Positions 36,045 to 44,911 of a DNA stretch of 64,000 nucleotides are shown here, in pieces; positions within the stretch are counted from its first letter, which is position 1; every line of letters begins with the position of its first letter. The notes beneath the pieces are model-generated. The model had not been told where the DNA came from, ran no database searches, and was given only the letters and a program-made list of their open reading frames with translations. This stretch comes from VRUE01 sp963716735. GTDB lineage: Bacteria; Actinomycetota; Thermoleophilia; Solirubrobacterales; 70-9. The stretch spans positions 496,001-560,000 of the forward strand of contig OY970321.1 in the NCBI GenBank assembly GCA_963716735.1, written 5' to 3'. The position numbers and the translations under genes were made by a program.

Positions 36045-36602
36045 TCACTGGTACTGGTGCACTTCGTTGGTCCCTGGGCCACCGACGAGGGTGTCCATGC
36101 CAGACCCGCCCCCAAGCACGTCGCCACCGGGCCCGCCGATCAACACATCGTCGCCGGGGCCACCGTAGAGGAGATCGTTGCCCCGCCATCCAACCAGGCG
36201 ATCGTCGCCCTGACCGCCGATGAGCTTGTCCGGACCGCCACCCCCGATCAACAGATCATCACCGGCACCGCCCCTCATGGTGACCGGGACAGTGACGTCC
36301 TTCGCGACCGCAACGTGGTCGTCCCCCCCACCCGAATTGACTTCGAAGCCGCCTATCGAGGGCGCGGCGCAGACCAGCTCGTTCGGATTGTCGTCAGGGT
36401 GTGCACAGACCGAACCACCGACTTCGAGCTGCACAAGCGAGTCGATCACGTATTCGCGCCCGTCCGGACTGAGCCAGATCTTGATCGAGTTCGCTTCATC
36501 GCCACCGGCGAGCAACACGGTGTAGGTCTTCTCGGCTGCCTGCACAGACGCGGGCGCCAGCAGCGCCAGGAGAGCGAAGGAGATGAGTAGGAGCTTCTTC
36601 AT
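36045..36602 (-). CDS. Secreted RTX-like calcium-binding repeat protein
   Basis: A 185-residue protein with a Sec signal peptide (MKKLLLISFALLALLAPASV, cleavage near AQAA). The unassigned N-terminal half has a Cys pair. At residues ~108-176 there is a run of about seven GGxGxDxLx nonapeptide repeats (for example GGAGDDLLIGGGGPDKLIGG), which fold as a calcium-filled beta-roll outside the cell. There is no protease or lipase domain and no type I secretion partner nearby, so it is probably a small surface or extracellular calcium-stabilised protein. Its stop is 4 bp from the convergent MFS stop. Confidence 0.85.
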   Translation of the reverse strand: MKKLLLISFALLALLAPASVQAAEKTYTVLLAGGDEANSIKIWLSPDGREYVIDSLVQLEVGGSVCAHPDDNPNELVCAAPSIGGFEVNSGGGDDHVAVAKDVTVPVTMRGGAGDDLLIGGGGPDKLIGGQGDDRLVGWRGNDLLYGGPGDDVLIGGPGGDVLGGGSGMDTLVGGPGTNEVHQYQ

Positions 36603-36636
36603 TGCAAGTCGTCCCCGCCCGATCGGGTCGGAGCGT

Positions 36637-37671
36637 CTACTGAGGAAACAGCACGACCTTGCCTACGTTGCGGCGCTCGGCGATGAATTTATGCGCATCG
36701 CCGGCCCGCTCGAAGGGAAATGCCTCGGCGACGACCGGATCGATGCGGCCGGCGACCAGGTCAGCCATCAGAGGCTCCGTGAGCCGGTCGAGGCTGCCCT
36801 CGGTTTCCCACCACTTGAGCATGTTGAGGCCGAAGACCCCTTTGTTCTCGTTCATGATCAGCAGGCTCTTCCACCACGGCATCGTCGTGGTCGGCATCGA
36901 GAGCAAGCTCTTCAGCATCGCCAGGATGTCCCGCTTACCGTCGTTGGAGCCCTCTGAAAGCCCGTACATCACCAGACGCCCGCCGGGCCGCAGCAGGCGG
37001 TAGTCCTTGCGGAACGAAGTGGGGCCAAGCGCGTCGATCACCAGGTCGACACCATCGCCGGCGGTGATCCGCATCGTCTCGGTCTCGAAATCCAGCGAGC
37101 GGTAGTCGATCGGATGGTCCACCCCCTGCGCACGGATCGCCTCGTGCTTGGACGGAGAGGCCGTACCGAAGATCTCGGCACCGACGTTGCGAGCGATCTG
37201 CGTCGCCGAGATCCCCACCCCGCCCGCTGCAGCATGAATCAGGACGCGATCGCCTTGACGCAGGCTGCCCATCACGATCAGCGCCGCGTGAGCCGTGCCG
37301 TAGTTGACCGGGAAGGCCGCCCCCTGCTCGAAGCTGAGCGCCTCGGGCAGCGGCAGCGCCTGCTCCGCCGGAACCGTCACCAGCTCTGCTTGTCCGCCGA
37401 ACTGGGTGCCGGCGAGGACACGGTCTCCGACCTTGTGGTCATCCACCCCGTCGCCGACCGACTCGATCTCACCGGCAACCTCGTAGCCGAGCACACACGG
37501 CGTCTTCGGCGCATCCGGATAGAGGCCGACCCGAGCCATCGTGTCGGCGAAGTTGATCCCCGCAGCCTTGACCGCGATCCGCACCTCGCCCGCTCCGACC
37601 GGTGGGTCAGGACGCTCCTGCACCTGGAGCACGTCGTATCCACCCGTCCCCGTCAGCACCACTGCCTTCAT
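36637..37671 (-). CDS. Zinc-independent MDR-family quinone oxidoreductase
   Basis: The 344-residue medium-chain dehydrogenase/reductase is of the quinone oxidoreductase/VAT-1 type. It shows KAAGINFADTMARVGLYP, GYEVAGEIESVG, the NADPH loop IHAAAGGVGISATQIARNVG and a substrate-side insertion (MPTTTMPWWKSLLIMNENKG) seen in VAT-1-like proteins. The catalytic-zinc Cys/His set is lacking. It probably reduces quinones or enones with NADPH. It sits alone between the RTX-like gene and serA; no operon partner is obvious. Confidence 0.9.
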   Translation of the reverse strand: MKAVVLTGTGGYDVLQVQERPDPPVGAGEVRIAVKAAGINFADTMARVGLYPDAPKTPCVLGYEVAGEIESVGDGVDDHKVGDRVLAGTQFGGQAELVTVPAEQALPLPEALSFEQGAAFPVNYGTAHAALIVMGSLRQGDRVLIHAAAGGVGISATQIARNVGAEIFGTASPSKHEAIRAQGVDHPIDYRSLDFETETMRITAGDGVDLVIDALGPTSFRKDYRLLRPGGRLVMYGLSEGSNDGKRDILAMLKSLLSMPTTTMPWWKSLLIMNENKGVFGLNMLKWWETEGSLDRLTEPLMADLVAGRIDPVVAEAFPFERAGDAHKFIAERRNVGKVVLFPQ

Positions 37672-37691
37672 TGGATGAAGCCTATCTCGCG

Positions 37692-39272
37692 CTAGAGATC
37701 AATCGAGCGGCCGATCGAGAAGCCGTCGAGCTCGAGGATCTTGGCGATCGTCTCAGCCCGGACGGGCGCGTCGGTGGTCAGCGCCATCACCGCGCGCTCC
37801 CCCCCGGGCTCGGCACCGACCGCCGCGGAGATGATGTTGACGCCCTCTTCGCCGAACATCGTTCCCACCCGGCCGATCATCCCCGGCCGGTCGGCGTAGC
37901 TGAAAACGGCGAGGTGATCGGCGAAGGGAAGGTAGAAGCTCTCGCCCAGGACCGAGACCAGGTACGGCTCGTTGCGCGGTCCGACCCCGGTGCCGGCGAC
38001 CTCGACCGCATCCTCGCCGGAGCCGAGCCGCACCGTGATCAACTCGGTGAAGTCCTTGGAGCCGCCGTCCTTCGTCTCGACAAGTTCGATCCCGCGCTCT
38101 TCCGCCATCTGGGGCGCGTTCACCAGGTTGACCGGCTCCTCGGTGTGGCCCGAGAGGATGCCGACCAGTACCGCGATTCCCAGCAGGCGGGTGTCGTGGG
38201 AGGCGATGCGACCGCGGAACTCGACCGAGACGCCGCCGATCGAGCCGTCCCCCAGGCCCTGCGCGAGACGGCCCAGCTTTTCGCATAGAGGCACGAACGG
38301 GGCAAGCGCCTCCATCTCCTCGGGCCGAACGGCGGCGATGTTGACCGCGTTGGTGACGACACCGCCACTGAGCGCCGCGATCACCTGTTCGGCCGTGACG
38401 ACGCCGGCGCGATCCTGGGCCTCGGCGGTGGAGGCACCCAGGTGCGGGGTGACGACGACATCGTCGCGGGCGAAGAGCGAGTGCTCGGTGAAAGGCTCCG
38501 AGGGAAAGACGTCAAGCGCGGCGCCGCCCAGCTTGCCCGATTCGAGCCCGGCCAGAACGGCATCGAGGTCGACCAGCTCGCCGCGGGCGCAGTTGACGAC
38601 CCGCGCCCCCGCTTTCATCGCGGCAATCGCCTCGGCATCGATCAGGTCGACCGTGTCCGGCGTCTTCGGCACGTGCAGGGTGACGATGTCGGCGCGCCCC
38701 AGCAGCTCGCCGAGCTCCTCGACCCCCTCGACGCCGAGCTCGCGAAAGCGCTCGGCCGAGACGAACTTGTCGAAGGCGACGACGTCCATCTCGAAGGCCT
38801 GGGCGCGCTTGGCGACGAGCTGGCCGATGCGGCCGAAGCCGATCACGCCGAGCGTCTTGCCATAGAGCTCGGTGCCCTTGAACTTGGGCCGCTCCCAGGC
38901 GCCACCGGTCAACGAGGCATGGGCGCGGGGCACGTTGCGACAGAGGGAGAGCATCAGCGCCAGCGTGTGCTCGGCAGCGGCCACCGAGTTCGATTCGGGC
39001 GCGTTGGCGACCACGATGCCGCGCCTCGTGGCGGCGGGGATGTCGACGTTGTCGACCCCGGTGCCGGCGCGACCGATGACCTTGAGGCGGTCGGCGCGCT
39101 CGATCAGCTCGGGGGTCACCTGAGTGGCGGAGCGGACCAGGATCGCGTCGTAGGAGCCGATCGCCTCGCGCAGCTCGTCGTCGGACATCTCAAGACCGAG
39201 GTCGACCTCGAAGCTCTCGCGCAGCAGGTCAACGCCGGAGTCGGCGATCTTCTCCTTGACCAGAACCTTCAT
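37692..39272 (-). CDS. serA: D-3-phosphoglycerate dehydrogenase
   Basis: SerA oxidises 3-phosphoglycerate in the first step of serine synthesis. At 526 residues it is the long type. The substrate and NAD domains show VIGRAGTGVDNVDI, LGVIGFGRIGQLVAKRAQAF, the ARGELVD Arg and the catalytic His in VTPHLGAST. An intervening ASB domain (about 320-450) and a C-terminal ACT domain (about 455-526) that senses serine follow. The ATG at 39270-39272 overlaps the serC stop, so the first two serine genes form a coupled pair. serB is not in the window. Confidence 0.97.
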   Translation of the reverse strand: MKVLVKEKIADSGVDLLRESFEVDLGLEMSDDELREAIGSYDAILVRSATQVTPELIERADRLKVIGRAGTGVDNVDIPAATRRGIVVANAPESNSVAAAEHTLALMLSLCRNVPRAHASLTGGAWERPKFKGTELYGKTLGVIGFGRIGQLVAKRAQAFEMDVVAFDKFVSAERFRELGVEGVEELGELLGRADIVTLHVPKTPDTVDLIDAEAIAAMKAGARVVNCARGELVDLDAVLAGLESGKLGGAALDVFPSEPFTEHSLFARDDVVVTPHLGASTAEAQDRAGVVTAEQVIAALSGGVVTNAVNIAAVRPEEMEALAPFVPLCEKLGRLAQGLGDGSIGGVSVEFRGRIASHDTRLLGIAVLVGILSGHTEEPVNLVNAPQMAEERGIELVETKDGGSKDFTELITVRLGSGEDAVEVAGTGVGPRNEPYLVSVLGESFYLPFADHLAVFSYADRPGMIGRVGTMFGEEGVNIISAAVGAEPGGERAVMALTTDAPVRAETIAKILELDGFSIGRSIDL

Positions 39273-40408
39273 GGAGTCACCTCGGGCACGTTCTCGACCA
39301 CCCAGTCGATGCAGGCCGTGAGCGCCTCGACGTCGGCCGGCTCGACCGCAGGGAACATGCCGACGCGGAGTTGATTGCGCCCGAGCTTGCGGTAGGGCTC
39401 GACGTCGACGATTCCATTGGCGCGCAGGTTCGCGGCCAACGCCGCGGCGTCGACCGAGTCGGCGAAGTCGAGCGTGCCGACCACCAGCGAGCGCTTCGCC
39501 GGGTCGGTGACGAACGGCGTGGCGAAATCGCTCGCCTCGGCCCAGTCGTAGAGGAAACCCGAGGAGGCGCCGGTCCGCTGCACGCACCACTCGAGGCCGC
39601 CGCCGGCGAGCATCCACTCGACCTGATCGGCCAGCAGCAGCATGGTCGCCAGGGCGGGCGTGTTGTAGGTCTGGTTCTTGCGCGAGTTCTCGACCGCCGT
39701 CTGCAGCGAGAGGAAGGCCGGCTGCCAGCGACCGACTGCCCCGTCGAGCTGCTCGATTCGCTCGATCGCCGCCGGGCTCAGCGCCGCCAGCCAGAGACCG
39801 CCGTCGGCGCCGAAGGCCTTCTGGGGGGCGAAGTAGTAGGCGTCGACCTGAGAGGCGTCGACCGGCAGGCCACCGGCGCCCGAGGTCGCGTCGACCAGCA
39901 CCAGCGCGTCGCCGGCATCGTCGGGCCGACGGACGTCGACCATGACTCCGGTCGAAGTCTCGTTGTGCGCCCAGGCAATTGCATCGGCGGCGGGGTCGGC
40001 AACCGGCGCCGGAGCGTCACCGGGATCCGCCTCGACCAGGATCGGGTCTTCGAGGAACGGCGCGCCCGCGGTCACCTTGGCGAACTTCTGCGAGAACTCG
40101 CCGTAGGTCAGATGAAGGGCACGGTCGCGGACGAGCCAGGCCGCGGCGGCGTCCCAGAAGGCGGTCGTCCCCCCGTTGCCGAGCGTCACCTCGTAGCCGT
40201 CGGGCAAGCCGAGCAGCTCGCCGAGGCCGGCTCGGATCTGGCCGACCAGGTCGCGCACGGGGGCCTGCCGATGCGACGTCCCCATTAGGTCAACGCGTTC
40301 GGCCAGAGCCGAGAGCGCCTCGGGACGGACCTTCGAAGGCCCGCAGCCGAAACGGCCGTCAGCGGGCTTGAGCTCCGCCGGGATCTGGACTGTGGTCGAA
40401 GTAGGCAT
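39269..40408 (-). CDS. serC: Phosphoserine aminotransferase
   Basis: SerC converts 3-phosphohydroxypyruvate and glutamate to phosphoserine. The 379-residue fold-type I aminotransferase has RFGCGPSKVRPEAL, TLGNGGTTAFWDAAAAWL, LVDATSGAGGLPVD and the PLP Lys in YYFAPQKAFGADGG. This is the actinobacterial branch of the family, only distantly like E. coli SerC. The ATG at 40406-40408 follows a TAACCT box by 10 nt. Divergent from a cupin gene. Confidence 0.95.
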   Translation of the reverse strand: MPTSTTVQIPAELKPADGRFGCGPSKVRPEALSALAERVDLMGTSHRQAPVRDLVGQIRAGLGELLGLPDGYEVTLGNGGTTAFWDAAAAWLVRDRALHLTYGEFSQKFAKVTAGAPFLEDPILVEADPGDAPAPVADPAADAIAWAHNETSTGVMVDVRRPDDAGDALVLVDATSGAGGLPVDASQVDAYYFAPQKAFGADGGLWLAALSPAAIERIEQLDGAVGRWQPAFLSLQTAVENSRKNQTYNTPALATMLLLADQVEWMLAGGGLEWCVQRTGASSGFLYDWAEASDFATPFVTDPAKRSLVVGTLDFADSVDAAALAANLRANGIVDVEPYRKLGRNQLRVGMFPAVEPADVEALTACIDWVVENVPEVTP

Positions 40409-40418
40409 CCGGCGGCCA

Positions 40419-40479
40419 AGGTTATTGACCCGCGCGGGTGGACCCTGGCGACGCTTCGCGGGCATGGGTCACGTACGAT
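40419..40479. promoter_or_regulatory. Divergent promoters of serC and the cupin gene
   Basis: Minus strand: TAACCT (plus 40419-40424), 10 nt before the serC ATG. Plus strand: TACGAT (40474-40479), exactly 7 nt before the cupin ATG. The 78-bp gap has no other feature I can support. Confidence 0.45.
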
Positions 40480-40486
40480 TCCGCCG

Positions 40487-40921
40487 ATGTCCGAGAACGG
40501 GGAGCAGGGCGCGGTGAAAGGCGACGGCTACGCGGTCGCCAGCCTCTCCGGCCTTGGCGAGGGCTACGGCTTCCGCAAGATCCGCAAGGGCCTCGGCGTC
40601 ACCGCCTTCGGCGCCAACGCGATCGTCATCCCGCCCTCCTACGAGACCGGCAGCCACATGCACGAGGAGCAAGAGGAGCTCTACTTCCTGCACAGCGGAC
40701 GCATCGCGATCGAGTTCGGCGACGGCACCAGCCACGAGCTCGAGCCCGGCGGCCTCGCCCGGGTCGACGCGGCAACGGTCCGCAAGATCCGCAACCTCAG
40801 CGACTCCGAGGACGCGGTCTACGTCGTCGTCGGCGGCAAGGACGGCTACGTGGGCCGCGACGGCAAGCTGCCGCCCGGCGAGGAGTCCCCCTTCGGCGGC
40901 GACGGGCCGCCCGGCGCTTGA
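40487..40921 (+). CDS. Single-domain cupin protein
   Basis: A 144-residue small cupin. The first cupin motif is SHMHEEQEELYFLHSGRIAI and the second ELEPGGLARVDAATVRKIRN; His and Glu residues of motif 1 are intact, while motif 2 lacks the usual His. Proteins of this kind may be isomerases, dioxygenases or simple binders; function unknown. The C-terminal tail (GRDGKLPPGEESPFGGDGPP) is Gly/Pro-rich and probably disordered. It stands alone on the plus strand with its own leaderless promoter. Confidence 0.85.
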   Translation: MSENGEQGAVKGDGYAVASLSGLGEGYGFRKIRKGLGVTAFGANAIVIPPSYETGSHMHEEQEELYFLHSGRIAIEFGDGTSHELEPGGLARVDAATVRKIRNLSDSEDAVYVVVGGKDGYVGRDGKLPPGEESPFGGDGPPGA

Positions 40922-40924
40922 GCG

Positions 40925-41563
40925 CTATTCGTTCGTGATGAAAAGCGGTTTAGGTTTGGTCACTTCATAGACGGCCGTGATGCTCGATTCGGCGGGGCAG
41001 CCGATCGTGCTTTCGCCTGCTATCAGTTCCATTTTCGTTTTCGCCGCTTCGGCGATGATTTCGGCGGGATTTTCGCCTTTGACTTCGAGTTCGATCTGGG
41101 CTTTCGTGTAAAGGCAGCTTTCCGGCGTGCAGGTGGCCCGGATCTTCGGCAGGAAGACCTTGAGCGTGCCGTTCTTCAGCGTTTTCCAGTTGACTTCGGC
41201 TTTCCAGAATTCGTTTGGCGGAGCCGGAAACACCGCTGAGACACTTGCACCGCCGGAGGGGCAGGTGCATTTCGTCCAGGTCATCGATTCGATCTTCACG
41301 CCGACTGGGGTCCCCGGTCCGCCGCCGCCGTCGGTCGATGCGCCTTTCAGCGTCCCAGCCGTGCATTCGACCGGCCCCCACACGCCGATGGGTATTTTCG
41401 CGGATTTCAGCGTCGCTTCAATCGCCTGGCCTTTCCCGTACGCGGCCGAGCAGGGATCGCTGTTTTCGTTCTGGCAGAGCCTGGTCGCGGAGGCCGTCGT
41501 CGCGCAGACGACGACCAGCAGGGCAACCGCCGCCACGAGGCCGAGGGTTTGGATGAGTCGCAT
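40925..41563 (-). CDS. Secreted protein of unknown function
   Basis: A 212-residue protein with a Sec signal peptide (MRLIQTLGLVAAVALLVVVC, then ATTASA). The mature domain is mostly beta in character, with six or more Cys. Paired Cys lie in RLCQNENSDPC, CTCPSG and CTPESC, suggesting disulphides. I do not recognise the family. The base composition is visibly less GC-rich and the codon choice (more A/T in third positions) differs from neighbouring genes, which may mark transfer or a lineage-specific gene. It lies convergent with the cupin gene and 119 bp downstream of ilvC. Confidence 0.7.
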   Translation of the reverse strand: MRLIQTLGLVAAVALLVVVCATTASATRLCQNENSDPCSAAYGKGQAIEATLKSAKIPIGVWGPVECTAGTLKGASTDGGGGPGTPVGVKIESMTWTKCTCPSGGASVSAVFPAPPNEFWKAEVNWKTLKNGTLKVFLPKIRATCTPESCLYTKAQIELEVKGENPAEIIAEAAKTKMELIAGESTIGCPAESSITAVYEVTKPKPLFITNE

Positions 41564-41682
41564 TCTCGTCTCCCCGCGCGACCGAAGCCGCGCATTCGGT
41601 TAACGGGAGAAGGTTCGCCGAACACTAATGAAAAGTCAACCTATCTAGTGCAATCGGTCTTGGCGGAGCCGCCGCGATCGGC

Positions 41683-42687
41683 TCAGAACTCGGTCTCGAT
41701 CCAGGGCATCATCTTGCGCAGGTCGCCGCCGACCTCCTCGACTTCGTGCTTGGCGCCCTCGTCGCGCATCCGCGCGAGGTTCTCGCCGCCAGCACGGTTC
41801 TCGGCGATCCACTCCTTGGCGAACTCGCCCGACTGGATCTCGCCGAGGATCTGTTTCATCGCCGCGCGGGACTCCTCGCCGATCACGCGCTTGCCGCGGG
41901 TCATGTCGCCGTACTCGGCGGTGTTGGAGATCGAGTAGCGCATCCCCTGGATCCCCTTCTCGTACATCAGGTCGGCGATCAGCTTGAGCTCGTGCAGGCA
42001 CTCGAAGTAGGCGAGGCGCGGGTCATACCCGGCCTCGACGAGGGTCTCGTAGCCGGCGCGGACCAGCTCGGAGGCGCCGCCACAGAGCACCGCCTGCTCG
42101 CCGAAAAGGTCGGTCTCGCACTCATCCTTGAAGGTGGTCTCGATGATCGCCGCGCGGCCGCCGCCGATTCCCGACGCGTAGGCGAGCACGAGGTCGTGGG
42201 CGTTGCCGGTCGCGTCCTGGTGGACGGCCATCAGGCAGGGCACGCCGTGCCCTTCCTCGTACTGGCGACGCACAAGGTGACCCGGGCCCTTGGGTGCGAC
42301 CATGCCGACGTCGACTCCTGGGGGGGGAACGATCTGCTCGAAGTGGATCGCGAAGCCATGGGCGAAGAGCAGCAGGTTGCCCGGGGCGATCCCGTCGGAG
42401 ATCTCCGTCTCCCAGAGCTCAGCCTGTTTCTCGTCGGGCAGCAGCACCATGACGAGGTCGCCGCGACTCGCCGCATCGGCGATGTCGAGTACCTCGAGCC
42501 CTTCGCCTTCGGCTTTGGCGCGGCTGGAAGAGTCGGGGCGCAGGCCGACGACTACGTCAACGCCGGAATCCTTCAGGTTGAGCGCATGGGCATGTCCCTG
42601 AGAGCCGTAGCCGAGGATCGCGACGGTCTTCCCCTCGAGCTTCGAGAGGTCGGCGTCCTTGTCGTAGAAGATGTCGTCGGTTTTCAT
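41683..42687 (-). CDS. ilvC: Ketol-acid reductoisomerase
   Basis: IlvC carries out the alkyl shift and NADPH reduction of acetolactate and acetohydroxybutyrate in valine and isoleucine synthesis. At 334 residues it is class I. It has TVAILGYGSQGHAHALNLKD, the cofactor loop GLRPDSSSRAK (Arg/Ser, fits NADPH), MVAPKGPGHLVRR and the metal ligands in DLFGEQAVLCGG and CLHELK. It starts 10 bp after menE stops, on the same strand, and is away from ilvBN (51183-53425), an unusual split. The 119 bp downstream of its stop (41564-41682) have only short hairpins. Confidence 0.97.
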   Translation of the reverse strand: MKTDDIFYDKDADLSKLEGKTVAILGYGSQGHAHALNLKDSGVDVVVGLRPDSSSRAKAEGEGLEVLDIADAASRGDLVMVLLPDEKQAELWETEISDGIAPGNLLLFAHGFAIHFEQIVPPPGVDVGMVAPKGPGHLVRRQYEEGHGVPCLMAVHQDATGNAHDLVLAYASGIGGGRAAIIETTFKDECETDLFGEQAVLCGGASELVRAGYETLVEAGYDPRLAYFECLHELKLIADLMYEKGIQGMRYSISNTAEYGDMTRGKRVIGEESRAAMKQILGEIQSGEFAKEWIAENRAGGENLARMRDEGAKHEVEEVGGDLRKMMPWIETEF

Positions 42688-42697
42688 GCCGAGCAGG

Positions 42698-44023
42698 CTA
42701 ACGAAGGGCGCGCCGCAGCAGCTTGCCCGAGGGAGTGCGGGGCAGCGCCGCTGCCAGCTCGACCCGCTTCGGCACCTTGAAGCCGGCCAGCGACTCGGCG
42801 CAATGGCGGCGCAGCTCGTCGGGCGTCACCGCGGAACCGTCCTGAAGGACAACCACCGCGGTCACCGCCTGCTGCCACTCCGGGTCCTCGCGGCCGACCA
42901 CCGCCGCGTCGGCGACCTCGGGATGGCGCAGCAGCACCTGCTCGACTTCGGCCGGGATGACGTTCTCGCCGCCGCTGACGATCATGTCGTCGATCCGGTC
43001 CTCGACGTAGAGGAAGCCCTCCTCGTCGATCCGGCCCAGATCACCGGTGTGCAGCCAGCCATCGGAGTCGACCCGGCTCGGCGCCACGGTCGGTCCCTGG
43101 ACGAGGATCTCGCCGTCGCGGATCCGCAGATGGGTGGTCAGCAGCGGACGACCGGCAGAGCCGAGCTTGCGCTGAGCCTCGGCCGGGGAGAGCGTAGTCA
43201 CCTGCGAACAGGCCTCGGTAAGGCCGTAGGTCTGGACGACGGTGGCGCCGCGACCGACAGCCTCTTCGAGCGGCTCCTCGGGAACCGGGCCGCCGCCGAT
43301 CAGGATCGCGCGCGGGCCGGAGAGGTCGGCGCCGGCCTCGAGCAGGCGGGTGAGCTGGGTGGTGACGAGCGAGACGAGCGAAATCTTGTCGTCCTGCAGC
43401 GCGGCGGCAACACGATCGACGTCGAAGCCGTCATGCAGGACGGCGGTGGTGCCGTAGATCACCGAGCGCATCGCGATGCTGAGCCCGGAGATGTGGCTGA
43501 GCGGCAGGCAGCAGAGCCAGCGATCGGCCGGCTCGACGCCGATGTTGAAGCCGGAGCCGACCGCGCTCCAGAGGAAGTTGCCGTAGGTCAGCTCGACAGG
43601 GTCTGGTGTTCCCGTGCTGCCGCTGGTCAGCACCCGGCAGCAGGGCGCATCCATGTCGTGCTCTCCGAGCAGGGGCAGGTCGGCCTCGGTCTGGGTCAGC
43701 TCACCTGGGTCGCTGAGGTCGACGGTGGGCTCCTCGGCGGCGATCACCGCGGCACGCTCCACCGCGGTCAGGCGCGGGCTCAGCGGCAGCAGCACCGCGC
43801 CGACCTTCATCAAGGCGTGAACGAGGACCACCTGCTCGCGGCGCGGCTCCATCGTCAGCGCGGCGGTCGAGCCACGGCGCACGCCGTGTGCCTCCAGTCG
43901 CCGTGCGACCCAGGTCGCCTCGGCCTCGAGCTCGGCATAGGTCACCTCAGAACCGTCCGCGATCAGGGCGACGCGGTCGGGACAGCTTTGGGATCTCTGG
44001 GCGAGCCAGTCGTCGAGCTTCAT
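42698..44023 (-). CDS. menE: O-succinylbenzoate-CoA ligase (MenE-type AMP-forming ligase)
   Basis: MenE activates o-succinylbenzoate to its CoA ester in menaquinone synthesis. The 441-residue ANL-family ligase has the P-loop LTSGSTGTPDPVELT, VQTYGLTEACSQVTTL (A5), GWLHTGDLGRIDEEGFLYVE (A7), DRIDDMIVSGGENVIPAEVE (A8) and the catalytic Lys in PRTPSGKLLRR (A10). The assignment rests on these plus its position head-to-head with menB. The ATG at 44021-44023 is 21 bp from menB. ilvC follows 10 bp downstream. Confidence 0.93.
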   Translation of the reverse strand: MKLDDWLAQRSQSCPDRVALIADGSEVTYAELEAEATWVARRLEAHGVRRGSTAALTMEPRREQVVLVHALMKVGAVLLPLSPRLTAVERAAVIAAEEPTVDLSDPGELTQTEADLPLLGEHDMDAPCCRVLTSGSTGTPDPVELTYGNFLWSAVGSGFNIGVEPADRWLCCLPLSHISGLSIAMRSVIYGTTAVLHDGFDVDRVAAALQDDKISLVSLVTTQLTRLLEAGADLSGPRAILIGGGPVPEEPLEEAVGRGATVVQTYGLTEACSQVTTLSPAEAQRKLGSAGRPLLTTHLRIRDGEILVQGPTVAPSRVDSDGWLHTGDLGRIDEEGFLYVEDRIDDMIVSGGENVIPAEVEQVLLRHPEVADAAVVGREDPEWQQAVTAVVVLQDGSAVTPDELRRHCAESLAGFKVPKRVELAAALPRTPSGKLLRRALR

Positions 44024-44031
44024 CGGCCGGA

Positions 44032-44037
44032 TATCGT
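44032..44037 (+). promoter_or_regulatory. Putative leaderless promoter of menB-menA
   Basis: TATCGT, 7 nt (GCCAATC) before the menB ATG, in the 21-bp gap between divergent menE and menB. Confidence 0.5.
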
Positions 44038-44044
44038 GCCAATC

Positions 44045-44911
44045 ATGCCCCAACGCCCCAAGCAGGCACCGTCCGAGCAGGACCTCTACGCGCCGATCGA
44101 GTGGAAGGCCGCCGCCGAGTACGGCGACATCCGCTACGAGAAGGCCGACGGGATCGCCAAGATCACGATCGACCGGCCCGAGGTTCACAACGCGTTCCGC
44201 CCCCAGACGCTGATCGATGTCTCCTCGGCGCTTGAGCTGGCGCGCGAGGACACCGAGGTCGGCGTCGTCATCCTCACCGGGGAGGGGCAGAAAGCGTTCT
44301 GCTCGGGCGGCGATCAGACGGTCCGCGGCGATACGGGCTACGTCGCCGAGGGCACCTCACTGGGCCGTTTCCACGTCACCGACCTACAGGTGCAGATGCG
44401 GCGGCTGCCGAAGCCGGTGGTGGCGATGGTGGCCGGCTACGCGGTCGGAGGCGGTCACGTCCTGCACGTCTGTTGCGACCTGACGATCGCCGCCGACAAC
44501 GCCTGCTTCGGGCAGACCGGACCGCGGGTCGGCTCCTGGGACGGTGGCTTCGGCGCCTCGCTGTTGCGCGACCTCGTCGGAACCAAGAAGGCGAAGGAGT
44601 TCTGGCTGCTGTGCCGCCAATACGACGCCGAGGAGGCGCTCGACATGGGTCTCGTCAACGCCGTCTTCCCAGTCGGCGAGCTGGAGCGCGAGACGGTCGC
44701 CTGGTGCCGGGAGATGCTCGCGCTCTCACCCTTCGCCCTGCGCCTGGTCAAGGCGAGCTTCAACGCGCACGAGGACGGCTACGCGGGGATCCAGCAGCTG
44801 GCCCACGACACCAACCTGCTCTTCTACGGCAGCGAGGAGGCCCAGGAGGGCCGCGAGGCGTTCAAGCAGAAGCGACAGCCCGACTTCTCCGAGTTCCCGA
44901 GACGCCCATGA
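44045..44911 (+). CDS. menB: 1,4-dihydroxy-2-naphthoyl-CoA synthase
   Basis: MenB closes the second naphthoquinone ring from OSB-CoA. The 288-residue crotonase-family protein has KITIDRPEVHNAFRPQTLID, the MenB signature KAFCSGGDQTVRG, and AGYAVGGGHVLHVCCDLTIA (oxyanion hole). TGPRVGSWDGGFGASLL, with the catalytic Asp region, and the C-terminal NLLFYGSEEAQEGREAFKQK follow. Its stop overlaps the menA start (ATGA). Confidence 0.97.
   Translation: MPQRPKQAPSEQDLYAPIEWKAAAEYGDIRYEKADGIAKITIDRPEVHNAFRPQTLIDVSSALELAREDTEVGVVILTGEGQKAFCSGGDQTVRGDTGYVAEGTSLGRFHVTDLQVQMRRLPKPVVAMVAGYAVGGGHVLHVCCDLTIAADNACFGQTGPRVGSWDGGFGASLLRDLVGTKKAKEFWLLCRQYDAEEALDMGLVNAVFPVGELERETVAWCREMLALSPFALRLVKASFNAHEDGYAGIQQLAHDTNLLFYGSEEAQEGREAFKQKRQPDFSEFPRRP

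Noticed and set aside
36045..36602. RTX toxin or haemolysin
   Set aside because: Only a short repeat block follows a Sec signal peptide. There is no toxin domain, acyltransferase or type I exporter nearby.
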